Source: Comamonas testosteroni
Lineage (GTDB): Bacteria; Pseudomonadota; Gammaproteobacteria; Burkholderiales; Burkholderiaceae_C
DNA: 54,644 nucleotides
Direction of reading: 5' to 3'
Assembly (NCBI RefSeq): GCF_003569915.1
Contig: NZ_KZ984469.1
Span: forward strand, 1 to 54,644
Of this stretch, positions 27,300 through 35,723 are shown in pieces. A model generated the notes under the pieces. That model was not told where the DNA came from. It saw only the letters and a list, made by a program, of their open reading frames with translations, and made no database searches. A program made the translations under genes and the position numbers. Each line of letters opens with the position of its first letter. Positions within the stretch are counted from its first letter, which is position 1.

Positions 27300-27545
27300 T
27301 CACTCGAAAGCGCTCATGTCTGGATGGACCCATGTGGGCACCTGGGAACATGTCAGCTGTCGAGTTTGCTCATACAGAGAGGCTTGCTGAACGTCCAGCT
27401 CTGCAGCTGTGTTCAACATGACTGAGGTTGCACGGAAAGCCGCTAAACGGAATTCATCCGAAGCAACTTCAACCGTATTACCAATGCACAGTGCATTGCA
27501 CGAAGCGGTTTGGTTCTCAGTGTGAACAGAGGAAAAGGAAGCCAT
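27300..27545 (-). CDS. Small hypothetical protein, 81 aa
   Basis: The start at 27545 has GGAG 5 bp upstream and follows leader copy 6; the longer frame would run through the leader. It is soluble with a helical middle (SDEFRLAAFRATSVMLNTAAEL). No family is recognised. The leader is the main support for the gene. Confidence 0.65.
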   Translation of the reverse strand: MASFSSVHTENQTASCNALCIGNTVEVASDEFRLAAFRATSVMLNTAAELDVQQASLYEQTRQLTCSQVPTWVHPDMSAFE

Positions 27546-27564
27546 GTGATCTCCATGTGGAAGG

Positions 27565-27620
27565 AGACGGGCTGCACCTAACAGGCGATAGCGCCCGTCA
27601 GGGTTGAGGAAAGCTGGCAC
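27565..27620 (-). promoter_or_regulatory. Structured 5' leader element, copy 6
   Basis: On the minus strand CAGCTTTCCTCAACCC leads into GACGGGC/GCCCGTC as outer stem, with an inner GCCTGTTAGGT loop region. The conserved strand has CTTTCCTC instead of CTTTACTC. Confidence 0.72.
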
Positions 27621-27639
27621 AAGGCCAGAATCTGCCAGA

Positions 27640-28003
27640 GGCGAGATGGGTTCATTATAGGAGCCGCGTAAGCGTCAAGACAAGCCTCCAAGGCATAGGC
27701 GAAAAATTCACTCTTCATCTACTTTTTCGCCCAAAACACCAGTTTTCAATGCAATTTTTTGCGTTACATACCAAAAGTGGATCAGCAGAACTAGCTAACT
27801 TTGGCAGCAAATGATGTATTTTTGACCAATCTTTGATGCATTTAACTAGAACGCAAGGTAACAATTACTGGAAACAAGCTCAAATCCCAACGCTGGACGA
27901 AGGCTTGTTTTTGGCTGACCAGAGGCGCTAGGCAAGCAATTCATGGTTAATACATCGCAGAGCGCAGCCTTCAGAAAGAGTGTCACCTCCCCCTTGGGGT
28001 AGA
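27640..28003. other. Intergenic region downstream of rep
   Basis: No credible gene is seen. It is AT-rich and contains CTTTTTCGCCCAAAACACCAG at about 27721-27741, which closely matches CGCCCAAACACTCG before parA (21525-21538). A GCAATTTTTTGCG palindrome follows. A shared regulator or ParB site is possible. Confidence 0.4.
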
Positions 28004-28046
28004 CAAAAAAAACGCTCAGAACGCGATCTAAGGCGTTTCTGAGCGA
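28004..28046 (-). terminator. Terminator of the rep gene
   Basis: On the minus strand CGCTCAGAAACGC pairs with GCGTTCTGAGCG and is followed by an eight-T run. It lies about 30 bp after the rep stop codon. Confidence 0.88.
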
Positions 28047-28074
28047 TTCAAGGGAGGTAAGGAAGGGAGACGAA

Positions 28075-29718
28075 CTACAGTGGCTTTGAGCTTGAGCCAA
28101 TCATCCTGGCCATGTGTTCAACGATCTCTTCGCTGGTTACTTCAGCCCCATATGTTTTGTTGGCGTACCAACCATGGAAAGAAGCCAAGACACCTGCTTT
28201 GTTGCGACCTACCTTGATGTGCAGTGATTCAGTCAGAATTCTTTCGTTGTACTCTGCATAAACGGACTTCAACTCAGCTGGTGAAAGCTCGGCAAGGATG
28301 ATCTTCACATTCATCAGGCGCTGTGCTCTGACTGCTTGAATCATTTTTTCCATACCAACATCCTTATCGGACTTGGCAGATGCTTTCTTCTTGACTACTT
28401 GGTTAGTCGGTTGAGCATGGTTCTCTGCTTCATCAGGGGCGTTGTTCTCAGGCGGGAACAACTCTCCTGATAAACCTATCCCGCTAACGGAAGGGCTGTC
28501 TTCATACCACCTGTTCTTGAGCGTTTCAGAAAAATACTTTGCTGTCCGCACAAGTGGCCTCAAGTGGGTAGCCGTTCTTCGCCATTTAGTGTGTGCAATA
28601 GCCAGCTTTAATTGCTCTTCATCGTAGTCACGAAGCAGTCTTGAAATGGTCCTGTCTGGCACATCTAAGAGTCGCATGCTATCAACCAGTATCCCCTTTG
28701 TTGCAGAATTTGCATGGAGAGCTGAATCGTTCATGATGGACTTGGTTTTTTGCGTGATTAGCCGAACGTAGCGAACAAACCGACCATCTTTTTGGGTTTC
28801 CAGCTGCACTATTAAGCGCGTCTTTGCGTTTACATCCTTTATTGCCGGGGCAAGGTATCGTTCATTGAATGATCCCCAAGTCTGAGCATTCTTGGGCACT
28901 TCGGTTGAACTCAAAACCATGTCGCGCAACTCTTCCCAACGGAACCAACGCGAGTGACCGATGCCCAGATATCTGGAAGCGTTTTCATAGATCGGGATGG
29001 AGCAGCTTTTGCTAAGACCCATCTCCTCATCCATGTCTAACGATGTGTACGACTCAAGGTTTGTGAGCAGGGCAGCGGCCTTCTCATGGATCTCGTAGGT
29101 GATGACACCGTTGAGGTACTTTGTGTACGGAAAGACCACAGAGTAATTTTTGGAAATCCCCTTTGATTCAAGCACGTCCCATTTCACTTTGATGTTCATC
29201 ATCTGAAGGATTACCTTCTCGATGTAGTCGTAGTTTCTGGACTCAACTTTCAACACGCGCAACACATCGATTACCTGAATATCCCAGGTCAGTTCACGAG
29301 TTGGTTCAGTGTTTTGAGCATTCCTCAGAAGGATGTTAGTGAGCTTCTGTTGGAGTGGAGTCATCATCTTCTTCGGATGATGATGAACAAGTGAGTTGGC
29401 CTTGCGAAACTTTCTGTTGAGCTTCTTTCGTTCAACAAAGAATTTGGTGATGGTTCCATCTTCAGGAGCCAGGACCTCCATTTCAATGGATTCTTTGAGA
29501 TCACCTTGGGTATTGTCAGCTGCTGGTGGTTCCGAAACGTCAAGCGGCTTTGTCTTGCTGCGTGATTTAGGTTTGCGCTTCGGCTCATCGATGGGCGGAG
29601 AAGCAACTTTAGACGTGCGTGTTTTCTTTGGCGCAGTCACTCGTTTGACCACGGCATCTTCAACGACATCTGTTGGTTCAACTGTCCTTCTTGATCTCAA
29701 AACGCACTCCGTATTCAT
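28075..29718 (-). CDS. repA: Rep_3-type plasmid replication initiator
   Basis: This 547-residue protein has a Lys/Pro-rich N-terminus (about 1-95) and a central double winged-helix initiator domain (about 100-330), shown by ANSLVHHHPKKMMTPLQQKL, RYLGIGHSRWFRWEELRDMV and WGSFNERYLAPAIKDVNA. A long C-terminal extension follows. Such initiators bind iterons to melt the origin. ATG at 29718 is used; a GTG lies five codons upstream. The adjoining iteron arrays (from 29801) are the evident target. It is longer than usual RepA/RepB proteins because of both extensions. Confidence 0.88.
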   Translation of the reverse strand: MNTECVLRSRRTVEPTDVVEDAVVKRVTAPKKTRTSKVASPPIDEPKRKPKSRSKTKPLDVSEPPAADNTQGDLKESIEMEVLAPEDGTITKFFVERKKLNRKFRKANSLVHHHPKKMMTPLQQKLTNILLRNAQNTEPTRELTWDIQVIDVLRVLKVESRNYDYIEKVILQMMNIKVKWDVLESKGISKNYSVVFPYTKYLNGVITYEIHEKAAALLTNLESYTSLDMDEEMGLSKSCSIPIYENASRYLGIGHSRWFRWEELRDMVLSSTEVPKNAQTWGSFNERYLAPAIKDVNAKTRLIVQLETQKDGRFVRYVRLITQKTKSIMNDSALHANSATKGILVDSMRLLDVPDRTISRLLRDYDEEQLKLAIAHTKWRRTATHLRPLVRTAKYFSETLKNRWYEDSPSVSGIGLSGELFPPENNAPDEAENHAQPTNQVVKKKASAKSDKDVGMEKMIQAVRAQRLMNVKIILAELSPAELKSVYAEYNERILTESLHIKVGRNKAGVLASFHGWYANKTYGAEVTSEEIVEHMARMIGSSSKPL

Positions 29719-29800
29719 TGGTCGATGAGCCACTTTTGAAAAGCGTAACTCAAGGTAGACACGAGAGGTCGCGTCACTAGATACGAAGAACGAGCCTTCA

Positions 29801-30895
29801 AACCCCTCAGATTGTGCAGAGTTTACATGTCAGACCCCTCAGATTGTGCAGAGATTACAGCTCAGACCCCTCAGATTGTGCAAAGTTGTATGTAAGTTGT
29901 TGTTTTCAAATGAATGCTGAGAACACTTTTTGCACAAGCATTTGCTACATGTTGCTTTAGTACCTTTTCTAATCACTTTCCAGTTTAGATACTTTAGGGC
30001 TTCGTCCAGTTTTGTGAAATCGTTGCTGGATAAGGGTTTGCGGCTGATTTCGGTCCAATAAATTTTCCTCAGACCCCTAATCTTGTGATCGTATTCCCCT
30101 CATCTTGTGATGACAGACCACGGGGTATGTGATGAAGGCACCCCTAATCTTGTGATCTCGTACCCCTGGATATGTGATGCGTAATGCAGGGTTGTACACA
30201 GGCAGTACGAGTGTTTGCGGGATCAAATGAGTCATGGCAAGGTTTTGCTTGCATCGCGTAGGGGTCATGGAATGCCAAAACTGCAGCTCAACGAAGGAAC
30301 GGGTTCCTATAGCTTCCCAGACCCCCAAACTTGTTGATCAAGGCCACCATGCTCAATAGCCTGGTTGAGGCTTGTCTTGGATGTGATTGAGCGATGTCCT
30401 CGCCTTCAGGCACTGGCAAGTATCTATCGATGTAGGTATGGCAAACAGGCTTCAAGTGACAGCAGTTCGTTTCGGACCCCCAATCTTGTGAAGGCTTATG
30501 CGTGCGAACTTCTCTCACACCCCTCAACTTGTGCAAAAAGGGGGGATGTGAACACCACTTAGGTTATCCACAGAAGAAATGAGAAAAAATAAAACTGCTG
30601 AAACTGAAAAAGTTGTTTGTTTTCAATGACTTTATACAACCTGGACCCCTAATCTTGTGAAGAGCAGCCTGTGTTTTAGTAGTTTCAGCGTTCTTTTTTC
30701 AAGCTTTAGTAATTTTCTAAACTACTTTGGGGTTTAGATACTTTAGGGGTCTTGAAACCGTTGCTGGGCGCGGGCTTCAGGTCATTCAGACCCCTAATCT
30801 TGTGATCATATTCCCCCAGTCTTGTGAAGTTGGACCCCTGGATATGTGCATTTGGACCCCCAATCCTGTGAAGGTGGACCCCTGAATATGTGATC
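29801..30895 (+). repeat. oriV iteron array A (about 16 copies)
   Basis: About 16 copies of an iteron close to GACCCCTAATCTTGTGA run in plus orientation, at 29801, 29833, 29864, 30071, 30096, 30139, 30161, 30319, 30476, 30519, 30643, 30788, 30812, 30833, 30854 and 30875. Variants have CAGATTGTGCA or GGATATGTGA. Two similar blocks within the array (29955-30112 and 30690-30830) share TTTAGATACTTTAGGG and the following iterons, suggesting an old duplication. Confidence 0.9.
30564..30572 (+). promoter_or_regulatory. DnaA box in oriV
   Basis: TTATCCACA is a perfect DnaA box, followed by an A/T-rich stretch (30575-30640) suited to melting. It lies inside iteron array A, 850 bp upstream of rep, and marks the likely opening site. 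Confidence 0.75.
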
Positions 30896-31069
30896 TGGAG
30901 AGTTGAGTTGTCCTTTGTTGACGTTCTCTTGTGTGCATGAGCATGCAGGCTCTGCTCATCGATAAATATCGCGTTTTCTCTATATTTTTGGTAGCACTAA
31001 ACCAAGGAAATATGCATGTTCCAACAGATTGAGTGAAATCGCATCCGTCGATGTATAGGAAGCAATGCA

Positions 31070-32187
31070 TCACAAAATTAGGGGTCTGGCTTCGATTCAC
31101 CCTTCACAAGATTAGGGGTCTGAAGCATGTGGCGATGCATCGGCTGAGTCATGTTTGGTGGTTGAGCAATGCATCACAAGATTAGGGGTCTGAAGCCTAT
31201 GGGGAATACATCAAATGAATTGCGAAACATCACGACGAATGCATCACAAGATGAGGGGTCTGACAGGTCAGAACATGACTACCAGGATGGGTGAGGAGGG
31301 GAGCACACAATGCATCACAAGATTAGGGGTCTGAAGCATGCCTATCGTGCTGGTCTTGGAACTTCAAAACGGATCTATCGTTTTAGCCTCATGTCACAAG
31401 ATGAGGGGTCTATACCAATGGTGAAGCCTTAGCTTACCCATCACAAGATGAGGGGTCTGAGATTCAGCACGACTTTGGGAACACATCTCAACTTTGAGGG
31501 GCTTTCGTATGGTTAATGTTTCACAATATTAGGGGTCTGAAGGTGTTTGATTCGCACCTTTTTCCCCTGACATGCACTGGTCGCTCCAAATGAAGAGGCG
31601 GTGGACCGCAATCACAACCTGAGGGGTCTAAGCGGCCTCAAGCAACCCGGAATTAAGGCGCGGCTGGGAGTGCCAAGATGCACAAAATGAGGGGTCTGAA
31701 ATTACCAATGCATCACAAGATTAGGGGTTTCAGAGCATCAATCGTCTCAAGTTGATTGGCAAGAGACGCATGACCAACATCCGGGTGAATTCATCACAAG
31801 ATTAGGGGTCTGAAGCGTGATCTTTGAGTGTGTTGGCTAATGTTTTAGTAGGCGACTTGTTGTTGACTAAGCGCGTTCCTATGACAAACCTAAGGTCTTC
31901 TGGGGCCGAATTCCGCTCTTGGTTGCATCAGTACAACGCATGCTTCACAAGATTAGGGGTCTGAGTGTGTTTCCCTGGTGGAGCACACTTCACAAGATTA
32001 GGGGTCTGAAAGATTTTTCTGGTGGATCACACTGCACATGATTAGGGGATTGAGTGTGTTTCTCTTGTGGATCATGCTGCACAAGATTAGGGGTTTAAGC
32101 GTGTTTCGTTGGTGTTGCAAGCTTCACAAGATTGGGGGTCTGAGTGTGAATTGCAGGTGAGGCATGCATCACAAAATTAGGGGTCTG
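31070..32187 (-). repeat. oriV iteron array B, inverted (about 18 copies)
   Basis: About 18 copies of TCACAAGATTAGGGGTCTGA or close variants lie in the opposite orientation to array A, at 31070, 31104, 31174, 31243, 31315, 31394, 31441, 31520, 31610, 31680, 31711, 31795, 31946, 31990, 32032, 32081, 32124 and 32169. Several are preceded by TGCA. Spacing is irregular (30-150 bp), unlike compact iteron origins. Inverted arrays could control copy number by handcuffing; this is inference. Confidence 0.88.
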
Positions 32188-32189
32188 TA

Positions 32190-32994
32190 CTCAAAGAAAA
32201 ATCCCCATATCCGATGATCAAGAGCTGTTCCTTTCACCCGAATAGATGAACAGACATGTTCACACGTAGCCTTCCATCCAGCTTTCGAAGAATCGTATAC
32301 AGACCATCTTCAGGATGATCAGTAGACCTTCTGCATACTGTTCTAAGCCCAATGAGGCGTGGTGGCGCATGTCAAGGCTCCCATCGTTGCCAGACTTGCA
32401 TAAGCATGTCCAGGCTGCGCAGATAGTCATCTGCTGTACGGCCTTGGATGATCGGCACCGGAGATTTGAGGAGATTGCAGATCTCAGCAGCGGAGTGGCT
32501 TAAGGCCATCTTGTCTTGCCAAGCGTAGAAAGATCTCAACTTCCTTTAAGCAAGGTGGCAGCTGCATTTACGCGGTAGTCGTTCTCCTCTTGAAAAGCAG
32601 CAATTTCACTCTCGCACCACATATCAGGTTGGGACCACCAATCAGGGCTTACAACATCAGCAAGTGCAACCTACTGGCCATAGGTCCAAGGGTAGACGCC
32701 TGCGATCCCTGCTTGTTTACCCTTCAGTTTGAATAGATGGTGAGCTACGAAGCCAGCACTATCAAGTGCTAAAGGAATGTCGTAGAGGTCACTGTAGGTT
32801 GGGACAGAGAATTGGCCAGTTTTGCTGTTCCAAAAGGCGTTGGCACTGACCATTGCCTTGTAGCCTTCATTGAAGGCGTGGAAAGCAAGTATTCCGGGTT
32901 TTCGAGGTAGGCCTACACGTACTTCCAATGACTCGCTCAGGTGCGCGTTAACTTGGCTGCAGGGCAGGCTAGATTTGGTGAGGATTGTTTGCAT
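32190..32994 (-). pseudogene. Decayed TGT/DpdA-like (DUF7221-type) gene
   Basis: The 5' part (32671-32994, 107 codons) reads as an intact N-terminus with GILAFHAFNEGYKAMVSANA and GVYPWTYGQ, then a TAG at 32671-32673. The same frame continues sensibly as VALADVVSPDWWSQPDMWCE to a TGA at 32536. After a frame change it continues as SFYAWQDKMALSHSAAEICN and VPIIQGRTADDYLRSLDM, then a TGA at 32372 and HAPPRLIGLRTVCRR to 32238. These blocks recall plasmid/phage queuine-transglycosylase-like proteins. At least two nonsense codons and two frame changes show decay; the 3' end is lost at the iterons. Confidence 0.7.
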
Positions 32995-33016
32995 GCTGAT
33001 TACAGTGTTGGAATGT

Positions 33017-33074
33017 GGCGCATCCACCCCATAGGGCTATGCGCCCAAAAGGGGATTGAGGGGGAATGAAGATT
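33017..33074 (-). promoter_or_regulatory. Structured 5' leader element, copy 7
   Basis: On the minus strand CATTCCCCCTCAATCCCC precedes GGCGCAT/ATGCGCC with inner CCCTATGGG. It lies upstream of the decayed TGT-like gene. Its conserved strand is the most divergent of the set, as expected if it decays with its gene. Confidence 0.65.
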
Positions 33075-33092
33075 TCGCTCAAAGCTAGTTTC

Positions 33093-33134
33093 AAAAAAAC
33101 CTCTCAACACCACGAGGGAATTGAGAGGTTTTTC
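33093..33134. terminator. Rho-independent terminator
   Basis: ACCTCTCAA (33099-33107) pairs with TTGAGAGGT (33121-33129), flanked by A and T runs. It closes the minus-strand gene ending at 33223. Confidence 0.85.
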
Positions 33135-33222
33135 TATTTGCGTTCAGAGCAACGATTAGTTGCCAATGAACTCGTCAGTTTTCCCTTTGGCGCTTGAAAC
33201 AGGGGCCGAGCCTGGTAGCGCG

Positions 33223-33507
33223 TTAAGACGTACCAAATGGCGGTTGGATCTGTCGGTAAGTTTTGAAAGTGCCCGCCGCGCTGATTTCTATACCGCGCTC
33301 CTTGATATTCCCGTTTGAGTAATACAGGTCAGCAAAGACCTTTGGGTTCCCGTAGTAGGGCGCTGGCCCATTGGACTCGCCAACGTTGGTTATACGGGCG
33401 CAAAGCCCATTCCAGGTGGTTCGGGTGAACCAGACTTCATCGGCTTGACGGTCAAACCACATTTGGAAGACGTTGACCTGTGGGTCAGATGGAATGAGCG
33501 TGAACAT
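33223..33507 (-). CDS. Small hypothetical protein, 94 aa
   Basis: GGAG lies 6 bp before the ATG. The protein is soluble and rich in aromatic residues (VFQMWFDRQADEVWFTRTTW). No family is recognised. It has its own terminator downstream and a repeat-rich non-coding region upstream. Confidence 0.65.
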   Translation of the reverse strand: MFTLIPSDPQVNVFQMWFDRQADEVWFTRTTWNGLCARITNVGESNGPAPYYGNPKVFADLYYSNGNIKERGIEISAAGTFKTYRQIQPPFGTS

Positions 33508-33671
33508 TAACTCTCCAGAAAATTTTGTTGGGCCTGTGTCAGCGCTATGCGCGCCCCAGCAACTGTAGCTGGGAGATGAAGCTCAGACTAGGCCAAATGC
33601 GTTGCTGCTCTCGCTGGGAAAAAACTGTTTTGTACCTGCCTACGAATCACATCAAGCACTTAGTTCCAGAT

Positions 33672-34185
33672 TTCTCACTCAGTTTTGTATTTTCTGATGA
33701 CCTTCCAGGCTGACAAAGCAGGTGGTCAAGCAGCCAATAGCCAGGGCTGGCGCGGCATCCAGCGCGGTGAAGGCCTCGGCGTGCCGACATCGAGCGTGGG
33801 AGCGGGCTGGCATGAAGCATGCCGAGTACAACGCTGATTGAGAAAAGTACAAGACTCAGTGAGAACCGACACCGACAACAGGTGTCGATTCCAGCTCAGT
33901 TTTGTACTCGGCCTTACGAAGAATCAATGACTTAGCTCCAGATTTCTCACGGAGTTTTGTACTTCCTTATCACTGAGCGTTGTACTTTCCGCAATTTTTC
34001 TCACTCAGTTTTGTATTTTCCGATGACCTTACAGGCTGACAAAGCAGGTGGTCAAGCAGCCAATAGCCAGGCCTGGCGCGGCATCCAGCGCGGTGAAGGC
34101 CTCGGCGTGCCGACATCGACCGTGGCCAGACGCAGCTGAATACAACGCTGAGTGAGAAAAGTACAAGACTCAGTGAGAACCGAAA
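33672..34185. repeat. Tandem duplicated segment with IS-end-like motifs
   Basis: A segment of about 115 bp (33695-33812 and 34022-34130) is nearly identical in two direct copies, including CAATAGCCAGG and GCGGTGAAGGCCTCGGCGTG. Each is framed by repeated TCTCACTCAGTTTTGTA and AAGTACAAGACTCAGTGAGA motifs in both orientations (33672, 33842, 33892, 33945, 33969, 33999, 34154). Multiple terminal repeats of this kind are typical of IS21-type ends. In one frame the core encodes GEGLGVPTSTVARR, an HTH-like scrap. This is likely the remains of mobile elements. Confidence 0.65.
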
Positions 34186-34190
34186 ACAGG

Positions 34191-34867
34191 CATTTCATTC
34201 ATAAGTAGTTGATTTGCTTGTTTTTTTACTAAGCTACGCAGCAAACTTGGAATTAATTTGTTAGTTACCTAATTGCGCTTCTGTAACTAGGAAGAATGAG
34301 GAATAAATTAGTCAATTACGTCCAAGGCGTTCACACAAGTAAATTTGATGCTATTTCCCAGAACCGATATGCACTTTTTGCCTGTTGCGAAGGCATTTCC
34401 CCCCTCTGAGACACAGATGAACCTCAGTTGCTAAGCATGAACGGAGGCTGACCATGACCTCTTGAGCTTGTTTATCGTTACCTATAGGGGCATCAACGTT
34501 GCCATCAGACACGGTGGACTAGCCCGACTTTGCTATGGACCAGAGTTCAGATCCTGCCTGGCATTCACGAGACTGAATGACGAAGGCAACGTGCTGGCGC
34601 TACCCAAGCATTAGGCGAACTTTCGCACACCCCTGCTTTTTTTCGCCAATTCGGTGTTGTTGAGCTGCAAAAAAATGCATTGCTAGATGGAGTGAAATCG
34701 CCCGTTTTCGGGTGAATATTTTGGAATATGCCTCATAGCCGCAAGAACTTTTCAGTTTCTAAGTTCAAGTTGAAAGATTCTTGCTTCTTGCGGTGTTCTC
34801 TCCCAGCACTGGAATGAAAGACGGCCTGCATTTGCATGCAGGCCGCTTTACTTGTCCAAGTTCTTTC
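34191..34867. other. Intergenic region with gene remnants
   Basis: No intact gene is seen. A plus-strand stretch at 34441-34614 reads coherently (FIVTYRGINVAIRHGG to LALPKH and stop) but has no start codon and looks like a 3' fragment. Its origin is not recognised. A hairpin with GGCCTGCAT/ATGCAGGCC lies at 34825-34846, just downstream of the microprotein gene. Confidence 0.45.
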
Positions 34868-34954
34868 CTACCGCTTATTGGCCATGAGGCCTATAAAGAA
34901 GAGCAATCCGAAAAGGATTGCAATGTCTACCAGCGGGTGAAATACATAATTCAT
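34868..34954 (-). CDS. Membrane microprotein, 28 aa
   Basis: It is a single hydrophobic helix starting MNYVFHPLVDIAILFGLLFF and ending in a basic MANKR. An excellent AAGGAG lies 6 bp before the ATG. It follows a larger membrane protein by about 20 bp. The pair mirrors 26741-27252, where a 38-residue membrane peptide follows a 132-residue membrane protein. Confidence 0.7.
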   Translation of the reverse strand: MNYVFHPLVDIAILFGLLFFIGLMANKR

Positions 34955-34976
34955 GTCCTACTCCTTGGGAACAGCC

Positions 34977-35321
34977 TTATTTGGCTGTCATGCTACTTGC
35001 ACGTTCAATACAGTACGCGACGCCTGCTAACAACGCCAAGGCAACCAGGCACCCTGCGAAGAGTGAAAAGTTGCCAGCGGCTATTGCTGTGCGGGCTAAA
35101 TTGACTAAATCAGATACCAAGATGCCAAGTGCCAAGGTCATTAGCGTTTTGAAAACTAAGTTTTGGCCAATGCGCGTCAAGGTTCTGTAGATGAACAAAC
35201 CCGCTGCTGTGACCATGAATGTCAGCGCTTTAGGTATGAGCAAGAAGATGAAGAACAAACCAAAGAGGTAGTTCTTGACTCTGTTAGAGCCTGGGGTTTT
35301 GGGGAATGTGTTTGCTCTCAT
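34977..35321 (-). CDS. Small integral membrane protein, 114 aa
   Basis: The start at 35321 has AAGGAG 6 bp upstream and follows leader copy 8. Three to four membrane segments are visible (around residues 19-46, 56-76 and 82-104). No family is recognised. It is co-transcribed with the 28-residue microprotein. Confidence 0.72.
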   Translation of the reverse strand: MRANTFPKTPGSNRVKNYLFGLFFIFLLIPKALTFMVTAAGLFIYRTLTRIGQNLVFKTLMTLALGILVSDLVNLARTAIAAGNFSLFAGCLVALALLAGVAYCIERASSMTAK

Positions 35322-35344
35322 GGCAACTCCTTTATGAAAAAAGC

Positions 35345-35388
35345 GAGTCACCCCCCCGTAGGTAGTGACCCACGGGTGGTAAAAGCAT
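35345..35388 (-). promoter_or_regulatory. Structured 5' leader element, copy 8
   Basis: On the minus strand ATGCTTTTACCACCC precedes GGGTCAC/GTGACTC with an inner CCTACGGG. It ends about 24 bp before the 35321 start. Confidence 0.7.
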
Positions 35389-35396
35389 GTCTATCC

Positions 35397-35600
35397 TCAC
35401 GGAAAATTATTGAATTTGCCTAAAGTACCCACAAGCGCCTTGGCACCGACCGCAAGGTCAATGTCGCTGGAAAGTGTGAGTGATTTCAAGGCAAGGATAA
35501 GCTCCTTCGCATATGCGGAGGGGTTATCAGATGCTTTGAAATTGATTCTTGAACCGGCTTCTTTGAGCGCATAACGCTTTTGGGAAACGGAGCAATTCAT
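35397..35600 (-). CDS. Small hypothetical protein, 67 aa
   Basis: This is a soluble, mainly helical protein (SAYAKELILALKSLTLSSDI) of unknown family. It starts just after leader copy 9 and ends just before leader copy 8. The leaders are the main support for its being a gene. Confidence 0.62.
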   Translation of the reverse strand: MNCSVSQKRYALKEAGSRINFKASDNPSAYAKELILALKSLTLSSDIDLAVGAKALVGTLGKFNNFP

Positions 35601-35618
35601 TGTTGGCCCTCAAGTGCT

Positions 35619-35662
35619 GGACCAACCTCAATGAGCTTGGCCCATTGATGGAGTAAAGACAG
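35619..35662 (-). promoter_or_regulatory. Structured 5' leader element, copy 9
   Basis: On the minus strand CTGTCTTTACTCCATC precedes GGGCCAA/TTGGTCC with inner CTC/GAG. The outer stem differs entirely in sequence from other copies but still pairs. Confidence 0.72.
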
Positions 35663-35723
35663 CTTGTGCTGCAGTTAAGCCGAAGCGTAACGGAGTGATT
35701 CTGGCACATCAGGTCTTTGGTAG

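Noticed and set aside
27846..28100. 84-codon minus-strand frame downstream of rep
   Set aside because: It runs through the rep terminator and overlaps the rep 3' end; no ribosome site.
30786..31100. 104-codon minus-strand frame in oriV
   Set aside because: It consists of iterons and has no coding character.
34441..34614. Plus-strand 57-codon coherent stretch
   Set aside because: No start codon and an upstream stop; at best a 3' gene fragment, mentioned only in the intergenic entry.
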